Of a stretch of 38,006 bases of DNA, positions 7,169-18,744 are shown one piece after another. Each line of letters begins with the position of its first letter. The first letter of the stretch is position 1. This DNA is from Haplomitrium mnioides. Lineage: Eukaryota > Marchantiophyta > Haplomitriopsida > Calobryales. Where the stretch lies: NCBI GenBank assembly GCA_049999725.1, contig JBNGIS010021322.1:1-38006 (forward strand), read 5' to 3'. The position numbers were made by a program, and so were the translations under genes. Under the pieces are notes generated by a model. That model did not search any database. It was not told where the DNA came from and worked only from the letters and a program-made list of their open reading frames with translations.

Positions 7169-10100
7169 AATGTTAATATTACGACATTCAAATGGGCAAA
7201 GCTATTCATTCGTATCTTTAGCGACACAAAGTAGTGTTGCGACATTCAAATAAGCAAAGCCATTCATGCGCATCTTTTTCGAGACAAATGAAATTGTTGC
7301 GATACTCAAATGAGCAAAGCTATTAATGTGCATCTTTTGTGACAGAAAGTAATGTTGTGATACTCAAATAAGCAAACATATTCATGTGCATTTTTTGCAA
7401 CACAAAGCAATGTTGTGACACTCAAATGAGCTAAGTTGTTCATGCGCATGTTTTGCAACACAAAGTAATATTGTGGCATTGAAATGAGCAAAGCTATTTA
7501 TACACATCCTTTGCAACACAAAGTAATGTTTTGACATTCAAATGAGCAAAGCTATTCATGCATATCTTTTGCAACACAAAGTAACGTTGTGACATTCAAA
7601 CGAGCAAAGCTATCCATGAGCATCTTTTGCAACACAAAGTAATATTGTGACATTCAAATAAACAAAGTTATTTATGCACATCTTTTGCCACACAAAGTGA
7701 TGTTTCGACATTTAAATGAGCAAAGCTATTGATGTGCATCTTTTGTGACACTCAAATCAGCAAAGTTGTTCATGGGTATGTTTTGCAACACAAAGTAATG
7801 TTGTGGCATTGAAATGAGCAAAGCTATTCATGCGTATCTTTTGCAACACAGAGTAGTGTTGCAATATTCAAATGAGCAAATCTATTTATGCACACTTTTT
7901 GCAACAAAATGTATTGTTTGGAAATACATAGAAGCAACTTTATTCAAACTCATCTTTTGTCACACAAACTAATGTTGCATTCAAATGAGAAAAGCTATTC
8001 ATGCACATGTTTTGCAACACAAAGAAATGTTGTGACATTCAAATGAGGAAAGCTATTCATGCGCATCTTTTGCAACACAAAGTAATAGTCAGACATTCAA
8101 ATAAGCAAAGCTATTCATGTGCATTTTGTGCCACACAAAGTGATGTTGTGGCATTCAGTTGAGCAAAGCTATTATGTGCATCTTTTCTGACACAAAGTGA
8201 TGTTGTGATAGTTAAATGAGCAAAGCTAATCATGTGCATCTTTTGCAACATAAATTAATATTGTGCCATTGAAATGAGCAAAGATTTTCATGCACATCTT
8301 TTGCAACACAAAGTAATGTTGCAATATTCAAATGAGCAAAGTTGTTCATGCGTATCTTTTGTGATACAAAGTAATGTTGTGATATTCAAATGATCAAAGC
8401 TATTTATGCGCATTTTGTGCAACAAGTAGTAATGTTTGGACATTCAAATGAGTAAAGTTGTTCATGCCCATCTCTTGCAACACAAAGTAATGTTGCGATA
8501 TTCAAATGAGCAAAGCTATTCATGCACATATTTTGCAACACAAAGTGATGTTCGGACATTCAAGTGAACAAAGCTATTTATGAGCATCTTTTGCAACATA
8601 AAGTAATGTGGGGTTATTTGAATGACCAAAGCTATTCATGCTATTTTTTGCAAGACAAAGCAATGTTGCGACATTCAAATAAGCAAAGCTATCCATGCAC
8701 ATATTTTGGTATATAAAGTAGTTTTGAGACATTCAAATGAGCGAAGCTATTCATGCTTATCTTTTGCAACACAAAGTTATATTGTGACATTGAAATAAGT
8801 GAAGCCATTTATGGGAATTTGTTTTGACACAAAACAAGGTTGTGACATTTAAATAAGCAAAACCTTTTATGCACATCTTTTGCAACACAAAGTAGTGTTG
8901 TCAAATTCAAATGAGAAAAGCTATTTACCCACATCTTTTGCAACACAAAGCTATGTTGTGACAATCAAATGAGCAAAGCTATTCATACGCATCTTTTGTA
9001 AAACAAAGTCATATTGCTCTATTGAAATGAGCAAAGCTGTTAGTGGGTATCTTTTGTGACACAAAGTAATTTTGTGACATTCAAATGAGAAAAGCTATTC
9101 ATATGCATCTTTTGCATCACAAAGTAGTGTTGTGACACTCAAATGAGCAAAGTTTTTCATGCGCATGTCTTGCAATACAAAGTAATGTTGTGGCATTGAA
9201 ATGAGCAAAGTTGTTCATGCGCATGTTGTGCAACACAAAGTTATGTTGTGATATTCAAATGAGCAAAGCTATCCATGCACAATCTTTGCAACACAAAGTA
9301 CTGTTGTGACATTCAAATGAGCAAAGCTATTCATGTGCATCTTTTGTGACACAAAGCAATGTTGTGATATTCAAATGAGTAAAGCTATTCATGTGCATCT
9401 TTTGCGACAAAAAGTAATGTTGTGACACTCAAATAAGCAAAGTTGTTCATGCACATGTTTTGCATTACAAAGTAATGTTGTGGCAATTAAATGAGCAAAG
9501 CTATTTATGAGCATCTTTTGCAACACAAAAGTATGTTGTGACATTCAAATGAGCAAAGCTATTCATGCGCATTTTTTGACACATAAAGTAATGTTGCAAT
9601 ATTCAAATGAGCAAAGCTATTCATTCGCATCTTTTGCAACCCAAAGTAATGTTGTGACATTCAAATCAGCAAAGCTATTCATGTCCCTTTTTGCAATACA
9701 AAGCTTTGTTGCCACATTCAAATAAGCAAAGCTATTGATGCACATCTTTTCCAATTGAAAGTAATGTTGTGATATTCCAAAGAGAAAAGCTATTCATGCA
9801 CATCTTTTCCAACACAAAGTAAGATTGTGACATTCAAATAAGCAAAGCTATTCATCCGCATTTTTTGCAAGACAAGTCAATGTTGCGACATTCAAATGAG
9901 TAAAGCTATTAAGGCCCATGTTTTGCAACACAAAGTAATGTTGTGATATTCAAATAGGCAAAGCTATTTATGAGCATCTTTTGCGAGACAAAGGAATATT
10001 GAGATATTCAAATGAGCAAAGATATTCATGTGCATCTTTTGCAATACAAAGCAAGGTTGTGATATTCAAATAAGCAAAGCTATTCATGCGCATCTTTTTC

Positions 10101-11768
10101 CCCAAGAAGTCATGTTGCAAAATTCAAATGAGCAAAGCTATTCATGCGCACTTTTTGCAACATAAAATAATGTTGGGATATTCAAATGAGCAAATCTATT
10201 CATTTGTATCTTTTGCAACACAAAGCAAGGTTGTTACATTCAAATGAGCAAAGCNNNNNNNNNNTGCAACAAAGTAATGTTTTGAAATTCCAATGAGCAA
10301 AGTTATTCATGTGTATCTTTTGCAACACAAAGTAGTGTTGCAACATTGAAATAAGCATAGCTATTCATGTGCACTTTTTGCAACATAAAATAATATTGGG
10401 ATGTTCCAAAAAAAAAAGTTAGTTATTCATAGTAAGGTTGTGACATTCAAATAAGCAAAGCTATTCATGTGGATATTTTGCAAGACAAAGTAACATTGTG
10501 TCATTCAAATGAGCAAATCTATTCATGCGCATATGTTACGAGACAAAGTAATATTGCGACATTCAAATAAGTAAAGGTATTCATGTGAACTTTTGCAACA
10601 TAGAGCAAGTTTGAGACATTCAAATGAGCTAAGCTATTTATACTTATCTTTTGCAATACAAAGTTTTGTTGTGACAATAAAATAAGTGAAACTATTCATG
10701 TGCATGTTTTTTGATAGAAAGCAAGGTTGTGACATTTAAATGAGCAAAACTATCTATGCACATCTTTTGCAACACAAAGTAATAGTATGATATTCAAATG
10801 AGCAAATCTATTTATGCGTATCTTTTGCAACACAAAGTTATGTTGTGATATTCAAGTTAGCAAAGCTATTGATGCATATGTTTTGCAACAGAAAGTAATT
10901 TTGCGACTCTCAAATAAGCAAAGCTATTCATGTATGCCTTTTGCAATAAAAAGTAATGTTGCGATATTCAAATGAGCAAAGCTATTCATGCGGATCTTTT
11001 GTGACAGAAGGTAATGTTGTGACATTCAAGTGAGCAAAGCTATGCATGTGGATCTTTTCTGACACAAAGTAATGTTGTGACACTCAAATGACCAAAGTTG
11101 TTCATGCGCATGTTTTGTAACTTAAAGTAATATTGTGCCAATTGAATGAGCAAAGCTATTTATACATATCTTTTGCAACACAAAGTAATGTTGTGACATT
11201 CAAAATGAGCAAAGCTATTCATGTGTATCTTTTGCATTAGAAAGTAATGTTGCAACTCTCAAATGAGCAAAGCTATTCATGTGCATCTTTTGTGACACAA
11301 ACTAATGTTGTGACATTCAAGTGAGCAAAGCTATTCATGTGCATATTTTGCAACACAAAGTAATGTTGTGACACTCAAATGAACAAAGTTGTTCATGTGT
11401 ATGTTTTGCAAAACATAGTCCTTGTTGTGGCATTGAAATGAACAAAACCGTTCATGCGCATTTGTTGTAACACAAAGAAATGTTGTGGCATTGAAGTGAG
11501 CAAAGCTCTTCATGCGCATCTTTTGTGACACAAGGTAATGTTGAGATATTCAAGTGAGGAAAGCTATTCATGCACATTTTTTGCTACAAAAAGTAATGTT
11601 TGGACATACAAAGAAGCAAATCTATTCATGTGCATCTTTTGTGACGGAAGTAATGTTGCGACATTCAAATGAGCAAAGCTATTCATGCGCATGTTTTGCA
11701 ACACAAAGAAATGTTGTGATATTCAAATAGGCAAAGCTATTTATGAGCATCTTTTGTGACACAAAGTA
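7169..11768. repeat. 58-bp satellite, array I (~79 monomers)
   Basis: Head-to-tail monomers of 58 bp with core strings ATTCAAATGAGCAAAGC, TATTCATGCGCATC and CACAAAGTAATGTTG. Divergence between monomers is moderate and there are small indels. In this array the linker before ACAAAG is mostly GCAAC or GTGAC. Stop-free frames across several monomers in all frames come from the period (58 is not a multiple of three, so frames cycle every 174 bp). No gene is supported. Confidence 0.95.
10255..10264. other. Short gap (10 N) in satellite array I
   Basis: Ten N replace about 16 bases of one monomer (between CAAAGC and TGCAACAAAG), so little sequence is missing if the 58-bp period holds. Confidence 0.95.
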
Positions 11769-12407
11769 ATGGAGTGTACAAACCTTATATGTGGAGCATG
11801 GGAGACTAATATGTCAACATGGAGTGTCCAAACCTCATATGTGGAGTGTGGGAGACTAATATGCCAACATGGAGTGTATGAACCTCATATGTGGAGTATG
11901 GGAGACTAATATGCCAACATGGAGTTTATAAACCTCATATGTGGAGCATGGGAGACTGATATGCAAACATGGAGTGTAGGAACCTCATATGTGGAGTATG
12001 GGAGACTAACATGCCAACATGCACTATACAAACCTCATATGTGGAGTATAGGAGACAAATATGCCAACATGGAGTGTACGAACCTCATATGTAGAGCATA
12101 GCAGACTAATATGCCAATATGGAGTGTACGAACATCATATGTGGAGTATCGGAGACTGATATACCAACACAAACATCATATGTGGAGTATGGTAGACACA
12201 TATGCCAACATGGAGTGTATGAACGTTATATGTGGAGTGTAGGAGACGGATATGCCAATATGGACTGAACAAACATCATATGTGGAGTATAAGAGACTGA
12301 CATGCCAACATAGAGTATACAAACATCATATGTGGAGTAAAGGAAATTGATATGCCAACATGGAGTGTACAAACGTCATATGTGGAGTCAAGGAGACTAG
12401 TATGTCA
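11769..12407. repeat. 50-bp satellite array (~13 units) nested in the 58-bp array
   Basis: Units of 50 bp read ATGGAGTGTACAAACCTCAT, then ATGTGGAGTATGGGAGACTA, then ATATGCCAAC, with few changes. One unit near 12165-12175 lacks about 12 bp. The sequence is unrelated to the 58-bp monomer. Its left end abuts ...CACAAAGTAAT and its right end abuts GTTGCGACATTC, which are the two halves of one 58-bp monomer. Confidence 0.93.
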
Positions 12408-14606
12408 TGTTGCGACATTCAAATGAGCAAAGCTATTCATGCGCATATTTTGCAACACAAAGTAAGGTTGGGATATTCAATTGAGCAAAGCTATTCATGC
12501 GCATCTTTTGTGCCACAAAATAATGTTGCGACATTCAAATGAGCAAAGCTATTAAGACTGATGTTTTGCAACACAAAGCTATTTTGTGATATTCAAATAG
12601 GCAAAGCTATTAATGAGCATCTTTTGTGACACAAAGTAATGTTGCAACGTTCAAATGTGCAAAGCTATTCATGCCCATCTTTTGAGACACAAAGCAAGGT
12701 TGCAATATTCAAATGAGCAAAGCTATTGATGCGCATCTTTTGCGCCACAAACTAATGTTGTGACATTCAAATGAGCAAGGCTATTCATGCTCACTTTTTG
12801 CAACATAAAATAATTTGGGACATTCAAATGAGCACAACTAGTTATTTGTATCTTTCTCAACACAAAGTAGTGGTCTGACATTCAAATTAGTGAAGCTATT
12901 CATGCGCAAAATTTTTGACACAAAGTAAGGTTGTGACATTGAAATAAGCAAAGCTATTCATGTGCATCTTTTGCAACACAAAGTAATGTTGCGACATTCA
13001 AATGAGCAAAGCTATTCATGTACATCTTTTGCAACACAAAGTAATGTTGTGACATTCAAATGAGCAAAGCTATTTATGCGCATCTTTTGCGACACAAAGT
13101 AATGTCGCGACATTTAAATGAGCAAAGCTTTTCATGCGCATTTTTTGCAACACTTAGTCATGTTGGGATATTCAAATGAGAAAATCTATTCATTCACATT
13201 TTTTGCGACACAAAGTAAGGTTGTTACATTCAAATGAGCAAAGAAATTCATGTGCATCTTTTGCAACACAAAGTAATGTTGCAATATTCAAATAAGCAAA
13301 GCTATTCATGCGCATCTTTTGCAACTCAAAGTAATGTTCCGACATTCAAATGAGCAAAGCTGTTAATGTGCATCTTTTGCGACACAAAGCAATGATATAT
13401 TATTCAAACTAGCAAAGTTGTTGATGCGCATTTTTTACAACACAAAGTAATCTTGTTACAATCCAATGAGCAAAGCTATTCAATGTTTTTTTTGCAACAC
13501 AAACCAAGGTTGTGACAGTCAAATAAGCAAATATATTCATTCGCATGTTTTGCAAGACAAGGCAATGTTGCGACATTCAAATGAGCAAAGCTATTAAGGT
13601 GCATGTTTTGTATCACAAAGTAGTGTTGTTATATTCAAATAGGCCAAACTATTTATGCGCATCTTTTGCGACACAAAGTAATGTCGCGACATTTAAATGA
13701 GCAAAGCTATTCATGTGCATCTTTTGCAACTCAAGGTAATGTTGTGACATTCAAATGAGCAAAGCTATTCATGCGCATCTTTTTACACAAAGTAATGTTG
13801 CAATATTCAAATCAGCAAAGCTATTGATGCACATTTTTTTACAAATAAAGTAATGTTATAACATTCCAATGAGCAAAGCTATTGATGCATATATTTTGCA
13901 ACACAAAGTTATGTTAGGACATTCAAATGAGCAAAGCTATTCATGTGCATCTTTTGCAACACAAAGTAATGTTGCAACATTCTAATAACCAAAGCTATTC
14001 AATGGCATTGTTTGCAACACAAAGTTATGTTGGGATATTCAAATGAAAAAATCTATTCATTCACATCTTTTGCGATACAAAGCAAGGTTATTACATTCAT
14101 ATAAGCAAAGCTATTCATGCGCATCTTTTGCGACACAAAGTAATGTTGCGACATTCAAATTAGCAAAGCTATTGATGCACATCTTTTGCAACCAAAAGTA
14201 ATATTGTGACATTCTAATGAGCAAAGCTATTCATGCCTATCTTTTGCAACACAAAGTAAGGTTGTGATATTCAAATAACCAAAGTTATTCATCCGCATCT
14301 TTTGCAAGACAAGGCAATGTGGCAACATTCAAATGAGCAAAGCTTTTAAGGCGCATGTTTTGCAACACAAAGTAATGTCACGACATTCAAATGAGCAAAG
14401 CTATTCATGCGCATTTTTTGCAACACAAAGTCATGTTGGGACAATGAAATGAAAATTTGTTCATTCACATCTTTTGTGACACAAAGTAAGGTTGTTACAT
14501 TCAAATGAGCAAAGCTATTCATATGCATCTTTTGCAACACAAAGTAATGTTGCAACATTCAAATGAGGAAAGCTATTGATGCACATCTTTTGTGACACGA
14601 AGCAAA
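12408..14606. repeat. 58-bp satellite, array II (~38 monomers)
   Basis: The same monomer family and orientation as array I resumes exactly where array I was split. Some monomer types recur at multiples of 58 (for example the GTCGCGACATTTAAATGAG monomer near 13105 and again near 13685, about ten monomers apart). Ends at the 4.1-kb insertion. Confidence 0.95.
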
Positions 14607-14611
14607 GTTAC

Positions 14612-16079
14612 TGTAGTAATCAAGGAATCCCGACAATGCAAGATTTATCCTTCTCCAGGTTCTTTTACTCGGGGAGGACAAGGATTTGTGACAAAAATGT
14701 CTTGTTTCTTAGAAAAATCTTCACTTTCCACAACGAGGATAATCCAATGTTCAACTTCAGATTCCACAGGCTCGAAATCGGATTCTAGAATTCACCAGCG
14801 AATCCGAACAAGTCAGAAAAAACCGTTCCGAAGTGTTGCTTTGGGACTCAACTAACCCTTCCAAAGTTTGACTTAGGACTCAATCTCGCCAGCCATCTGC
14901 CGCCGCAGTTAACTAGGAAGCTTGACCGCCTCATACCTCCTTGTGTTTTTCCTCCGTACGTTGACTATACCACTACCCGACAACTTTGCTGACGTTTCTG
15001 TTGACTTTCCTCCGCTCTACGACAAAAGTACACTTTGGAACTCGTCGTCCGACGTCATTTTTCACCTAGAAGTTGGACCGCCATTCCGCAAAATCCCTTT
15101 AGACTTCTGAATTTTCTTTTTCCTCCCTTTGGACTCAAACTTGAACTCTTCTGAATCCAAACTTCTGACCTTTCAAACGTCAATTTCCGCTATACACCTC
15201 CAGTCGACACGTGTCCTTCCGATACTCTGGATCCCTCTGATCTTGTATCCACGTTCGCTCTTCTGAATTTCAACTTTCACCAATCTTGTGCTATATTTAT
15301 GCTCGCGCATCCACCAAGCAATTCGTTTTCTCCCTTGCGAATCACAAGAACTAAGGAGTGGCTTCCCTTGGCTCTCCTATAATCTTCTTCTCACTCTCCT
15401 CTCTCTTGTATTTATTTACGCTATAGTTTTCGGATTTAAGCCTCGCACTATGTGCAAAGAATAGAGATCCTCACAGTGATCCCCAGTCCGTCTACTAGAA
15501 CTCAACCCCGCAAATTCATCGATCCGCTGGAATAATTCTCACCACTACTTCTCTAATCCCTTTGCCTTTTTAACAATGCCCCTACTCGCCTCCAATGATC
15601 AGGTAGGCCCTACAATCTGCTCGGGATACCCTTCTCTACTGCAATCGACTCCCTTCTTGGGTCACGTTATTGATTCTATCACCCTTAAGAGTTCAAAGAC
15701 AATTTCCGGAAAAACTTTAGCGGGTTTTGCCTTCTTCTTCTAGACGACAATTTGCCAATAAACCATCACAAGATTTCATCCAATTTAAGTTCCTCCTTCA
15801 AAATCTCAGAACATGATTTCTTCCTTGTTCTTGCTTATGCGAATTCTCTCCTTTACTCTAGATTCAGAAGCAGAATACCACTTATGCAATTCCGAAAATG
15901 ATCCAAAAAAATCCTTTGCTTATAAAATTGCAACTTGAATCGGCAACTTGCCTCTTCAGAATCAGCAACTAACAATCAACAATGACGACGACCCTCAGTT
16001 TAAAGTTCTGAGGAGACTTATACAAAAGTTGGATTCTTTCCGAAACGACACCTATGAACCAACAACAAGACCTTCTAAT
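14612..16079. other. Non-coding left part of the 4.1-kb element
   Basis: This 1.5-kb stretch is less A/T-rich than its surroundings and pyrimidine-rich. On the plus strand it has a TATA-like string (CTATATTTATGC, about 15291-15302), a C/T-rich stretch after it, and an ATG in good context (AACAATGCC, about 15573) followed by a short open frame and a GTAGG donor-like site. It may be an LTR or promoter region pointing right. I cannot name a product. Confidence 0.35.
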
Positions 16080-16805
16080 CTAAGGTAGCTTTAAGATGTC
16101 CTCAGCTGAATTTACTCGGAATAAATCCTGAGTTACTTCAGAGTATCTCCGCTCCTCCAATGTGGCTAATTGTTCTCGCATGTTTGCTACCTCTTGGTTT
16201 GCTTCATCCAAGTAGAAGACCAACATTTGCATGCTTACATCCATTCGATCAAGGGTTTTGTTTCGCACTTGCTGCACTTTATCCCACATCTGCTTTAAAC
16301 CCATCACATCGTATGCCACTTTCAAGAGGTCTTCCGAAAATTTCCTCTTCTCCCTTTCCAATGAGTCCTTCTGCCACTCCGCCAATTTCAGCTGCAAGGT
16401 ATTGGCTCTGTTTTCCTGGATTGCCTTCGATGTCTGAAGCGCTTGGTATAGTCTCCTCCAATCCTTTTCCTTCTCCTCATGCGCCCTCTTTTGTGCCTCC
16501 ATACTTGCTATTTCGCTAATCAGCTTACACGCTTCGGCCTGAAGCAAAGCCTTCTCTCCAAAGAGCTCTTGACTCCTTCCTCTCTCTTCATGAAGCTCAA
16601 CCTGTACCTTAGAGAAATTTTCCTCCTGAAAATGGAAACTCTCTTCCCTCTGCTTTAGCAGAGCTTCCAATCCCATTATTCTCTTCTTCAATGTTTCCAC
16701 TTGAGCCAAATCCTCTACGTCCCTCTGTTTCTCCATGTGCATTTGCGCCAGGGATTTCCGAAAGATCTTAGAAGTCTCCCTTTCCTTCATGATTTCTCCT
16801 TTCAA
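16080..16805 (-). pseudogene. Coiled-coil C-terminal part of the element's broken gene
   Basis: An open frame of 241 codons, almost entirely charged heptad-like sequence (for example LKKRIMGLEALLKQREES and MREQLATLEERR), predicts a long coiled coil ending in DILKLP and a stop. It begins at an alternative codon (TTG); the first ATG is near 16790. Coding-like sequence continues upstream of 16805 (KEKKIEIKESQ) but is shifted at a run of eight A near 16824-16831, where a stop follows. It therefore appears to be the 3' end of the same gene as the two upstream pieces. No catalytic motif is seen; the likely role is oligomerisation or binding. Confidence 0.5.
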
Positions 16806-16899
16806 TTGGCTCTCTTTGATTTCAATTTTTTTTCCTTAGCAGCTTGTACGTACTCACCCAGTTTCCCGATTATGTGTCAGATTCATGTGCAATCGTTTT

Positions 16900-17229
16900 C
16901 TATTTCCTTTGAATTGCTGGAGGATTATTAGAGGACTCCTCTGAAGCAGATTTCAGGCTTTCCTCCTCATCACTAGACTCTTCGTCTTCCTCCTCCTCTA
17001 GTTCCACACTCGCAATGTTGGCCTCCGCCTCAACTGGAATCTCCACCGACTGTAGTAGAGCCTCTCCCGATCTTACATTTTGCACCTCCAGAAGTACTAC
17101 ATCGGACTCCTCCAATTCAGCTTCTTGTACTGCTGCGGAACTTGCCATGGAATCCCACTTCAAATCCAAACTAGATCCCGCTCCATCTACTTTTCCTTGT
17201 TCCATTCGTTGGGTGTCAATTTCTTCCAA
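16900..17229 (-). pseudogene. Acidic low-complexity middle part of the element's broken gene
   Basis: An open frame of 109 codons rich in Glu, Ser and Asp (VELEEEEDEESSDEEESL) with no domain I recognise. It lies between the N-terminal pieces and the coiled-coil frame on the same strand, and stops separate it from both. An acidic linker between a globular N-terminus and a coiled coil is the simplest reading. On its own it would be too weak to call a gene. Confidence 0.35.
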
Positions 17230-17538
17230 TGTTCTCCCCTAATCAGCACTGCCTTCTCCAAGGTCAATCATGTCAATGGTTTGATACGCTCTTGGCTTCC
17301 GACATGCCAAGGGTTAGACTCCCACTTCCTCTGGTGCCTTCCCTTCACCTCTTGCTAGATTCGCCTTTGGCACCCACATTTCCTTCAAATCCGTTCTAGC
17401 CCTCTTTTGTGGCTTCAGATAAGGTGAGTCAGAAATTCTTATTTTTACCCTCTCTCTGGGAATAAGATTAATCGAAGGCATTTTCTAGAGCTTCCTTCTT
17501 GGCTTGTTTAGGACTCCATTCTCCTAGATAGTTTCCTC

Positions 17539-18498
17539 TCAAATTATCCTCTGATCTCTTGCCAATAAATCTTTCTCTTCACGAGTACACACTCCATTTG
17601 CCTCCATATGATGTAGAATAAAAGCGGCATACCAAATCACTGGGCTCTTTCCCCAGCTGATCCGAAAATACATTAGGATTCTACCATAGATGAATTGAGC
17701 CATCCCCTTGGTGTGCCCTCTCCACGCATTCAATAAGACAGTCAAATTTGTCTTCGTCACATGTCTGGGCTTTGGCTAGAAAAGAATTGTGCTAAAGACC
17801 TGCACAAATTCTTTCAACAATGGGATTTATGATTTCCTTAATCTTGTAACCATCACTGGTTATAGATAGATCAAGGCAAAGATAGGCTAAATGCCCATTT
17901 TGCTTCAACCTTACTTCTTGAGCCTTTGCTTTGGGAAGTTGATAAATCTTCCTTACCGCTTCCTCAGAGTAATGAACGAATTCTCCTCGGAAGGAGAACA
18001 CCAATTCTCCAGCCACCACTTCCACTCTTTCAAAGTTTCCTTGGCTAATCAGACTTTGTAAATTAATGATCCCAGATTCTCCCCACAAAGTTCCAGAGAC
18101 CTCTGCTCCTGAGAACTTTCCTTAGGATTGTAGGAAATCCTTAGAATATGGGGACTCTTCACTGGCCCCGTAGGCACAAACTCTCCACCGCCCTTCACAT
18201 CTTTTGCCTTCATCCCTTCCATCGGAATTACTTCCACATGGGTTCTCTTGGTCTCCGATGGTACAGCTGGTTTGAATAGCAACCATTTCCTCTTTGATCT
18301 TCGTATTGCGACTCGTCCTCCTCTAGCTCTCGAGGCTCTCCACGCTAGTCTTGGCATGATTTCTTTGTTTGAACGCAATGAACATTTCAAACCTCCTAGG
18401 GACTGTTTAACAACTTGTTTCTGTAACAATAACAAACGGCGCCCTCTCGAATCCGAAATCTGAAACGTATCCGACCGTTGGAGACCTTTTAAAACCAC
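17539..18498 (-). pseudogene. N-terminal part of broken gene, resembling plant transposon-associated proteins
   Basis: Three overlapping frame pieces form one protein: 18498-18049, then 18088-17792 in a second frame, then 17760-17539 back in the first frame, with a TAG at 17778-17776. The first piece is basic (GGRVAIRRSKRKWLLFKP). The second has FSFRGEFVHYSEEAVRKIYQLP, which resembles the pattern (RG..V.FS.E.I...LP) of the 'putative plant transposon protein' and plant mobile domain families. The third (GMAQFIYGRILMYFRISWG, then AAFILHHMEANG) fits the helical rest of such a domain. Two compensating frameshifts and a stop show it is dead. The domain call is from pattern memory and is tentative. 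Confidence 0.4.
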
Positions 18499-18744
18499 TT
18501 CGGACTTCCTTCCAACTCTACTCTTCGGAACAGTGCCTAAATCTCACTTCAGACTCAGATATTCAATAATCCAAAGCACTTCTTACTGATCTGAAATTCG
18601 ATTCTGATTCATGATCTTCCAAAACGTCCCAAGAATAGATTTTGTTTAAAATTTCCCCTCTCTTCAGCTCTACATAGGCCCATTTTCTTTTAAACTTCTC
18701 AAAAAAACTTATTCTTGAATAGTTTTGTTGAACTCTATATCACA
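18499..18744. other. Right end of the 4.1-kb element
   Basis: A/T-rich sequence with no open frame, ending TATATCACA at the junction with the satellite. No copy of the element's left end is visible here, so a standard two-LTR structure is not supported. Confidence 0.5.

Larger units (their letters stand above)
14612..18744 (-). mobile_element. 4.1-kb inserted element with TG...CA ends carrying a broken gene
   Basis: The satellite stops in mid-monomer and resumes 4.1 kb later. The insert starts TGTAGTAATC and ends TATATCACA. It is flanked by GTTAC (14607-14611) and GTTGC (18745-18749), a 5-bp target duplication with one transition. Such ends and duplication size fit LTR-type or other integrase-inserted elements, but I could not find a second LTR copy, a primer-binding site or polymerase motifs. 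The coding relics all lie on the minus strand (16080-18498). It may be a non-autonomous element that captured a host gene, or a very diverged one. Confidence 0.55.

Noticed and set aside
7169-11768. CRISPR-like array
   Set aside because: Direct repeats are contiguous 58-bp monomers with no unique spacers and no cas genes. This is a eukaryotic satellite.
14922-15110. Short plus-strand frames in the left part of the 4.1-kb element
   Set aside because: About 60-90 codons, no domain, no consistent start context, and overlapping frames. Kept only as a possible regulatory region.
16160-16519. Plus-strand frame of 119 codons opposite the coiled-coil frame
   Set aside because: It is the antisense shadow of the 241-codon coiled-coil frame, with composition typical of an antisense reading.
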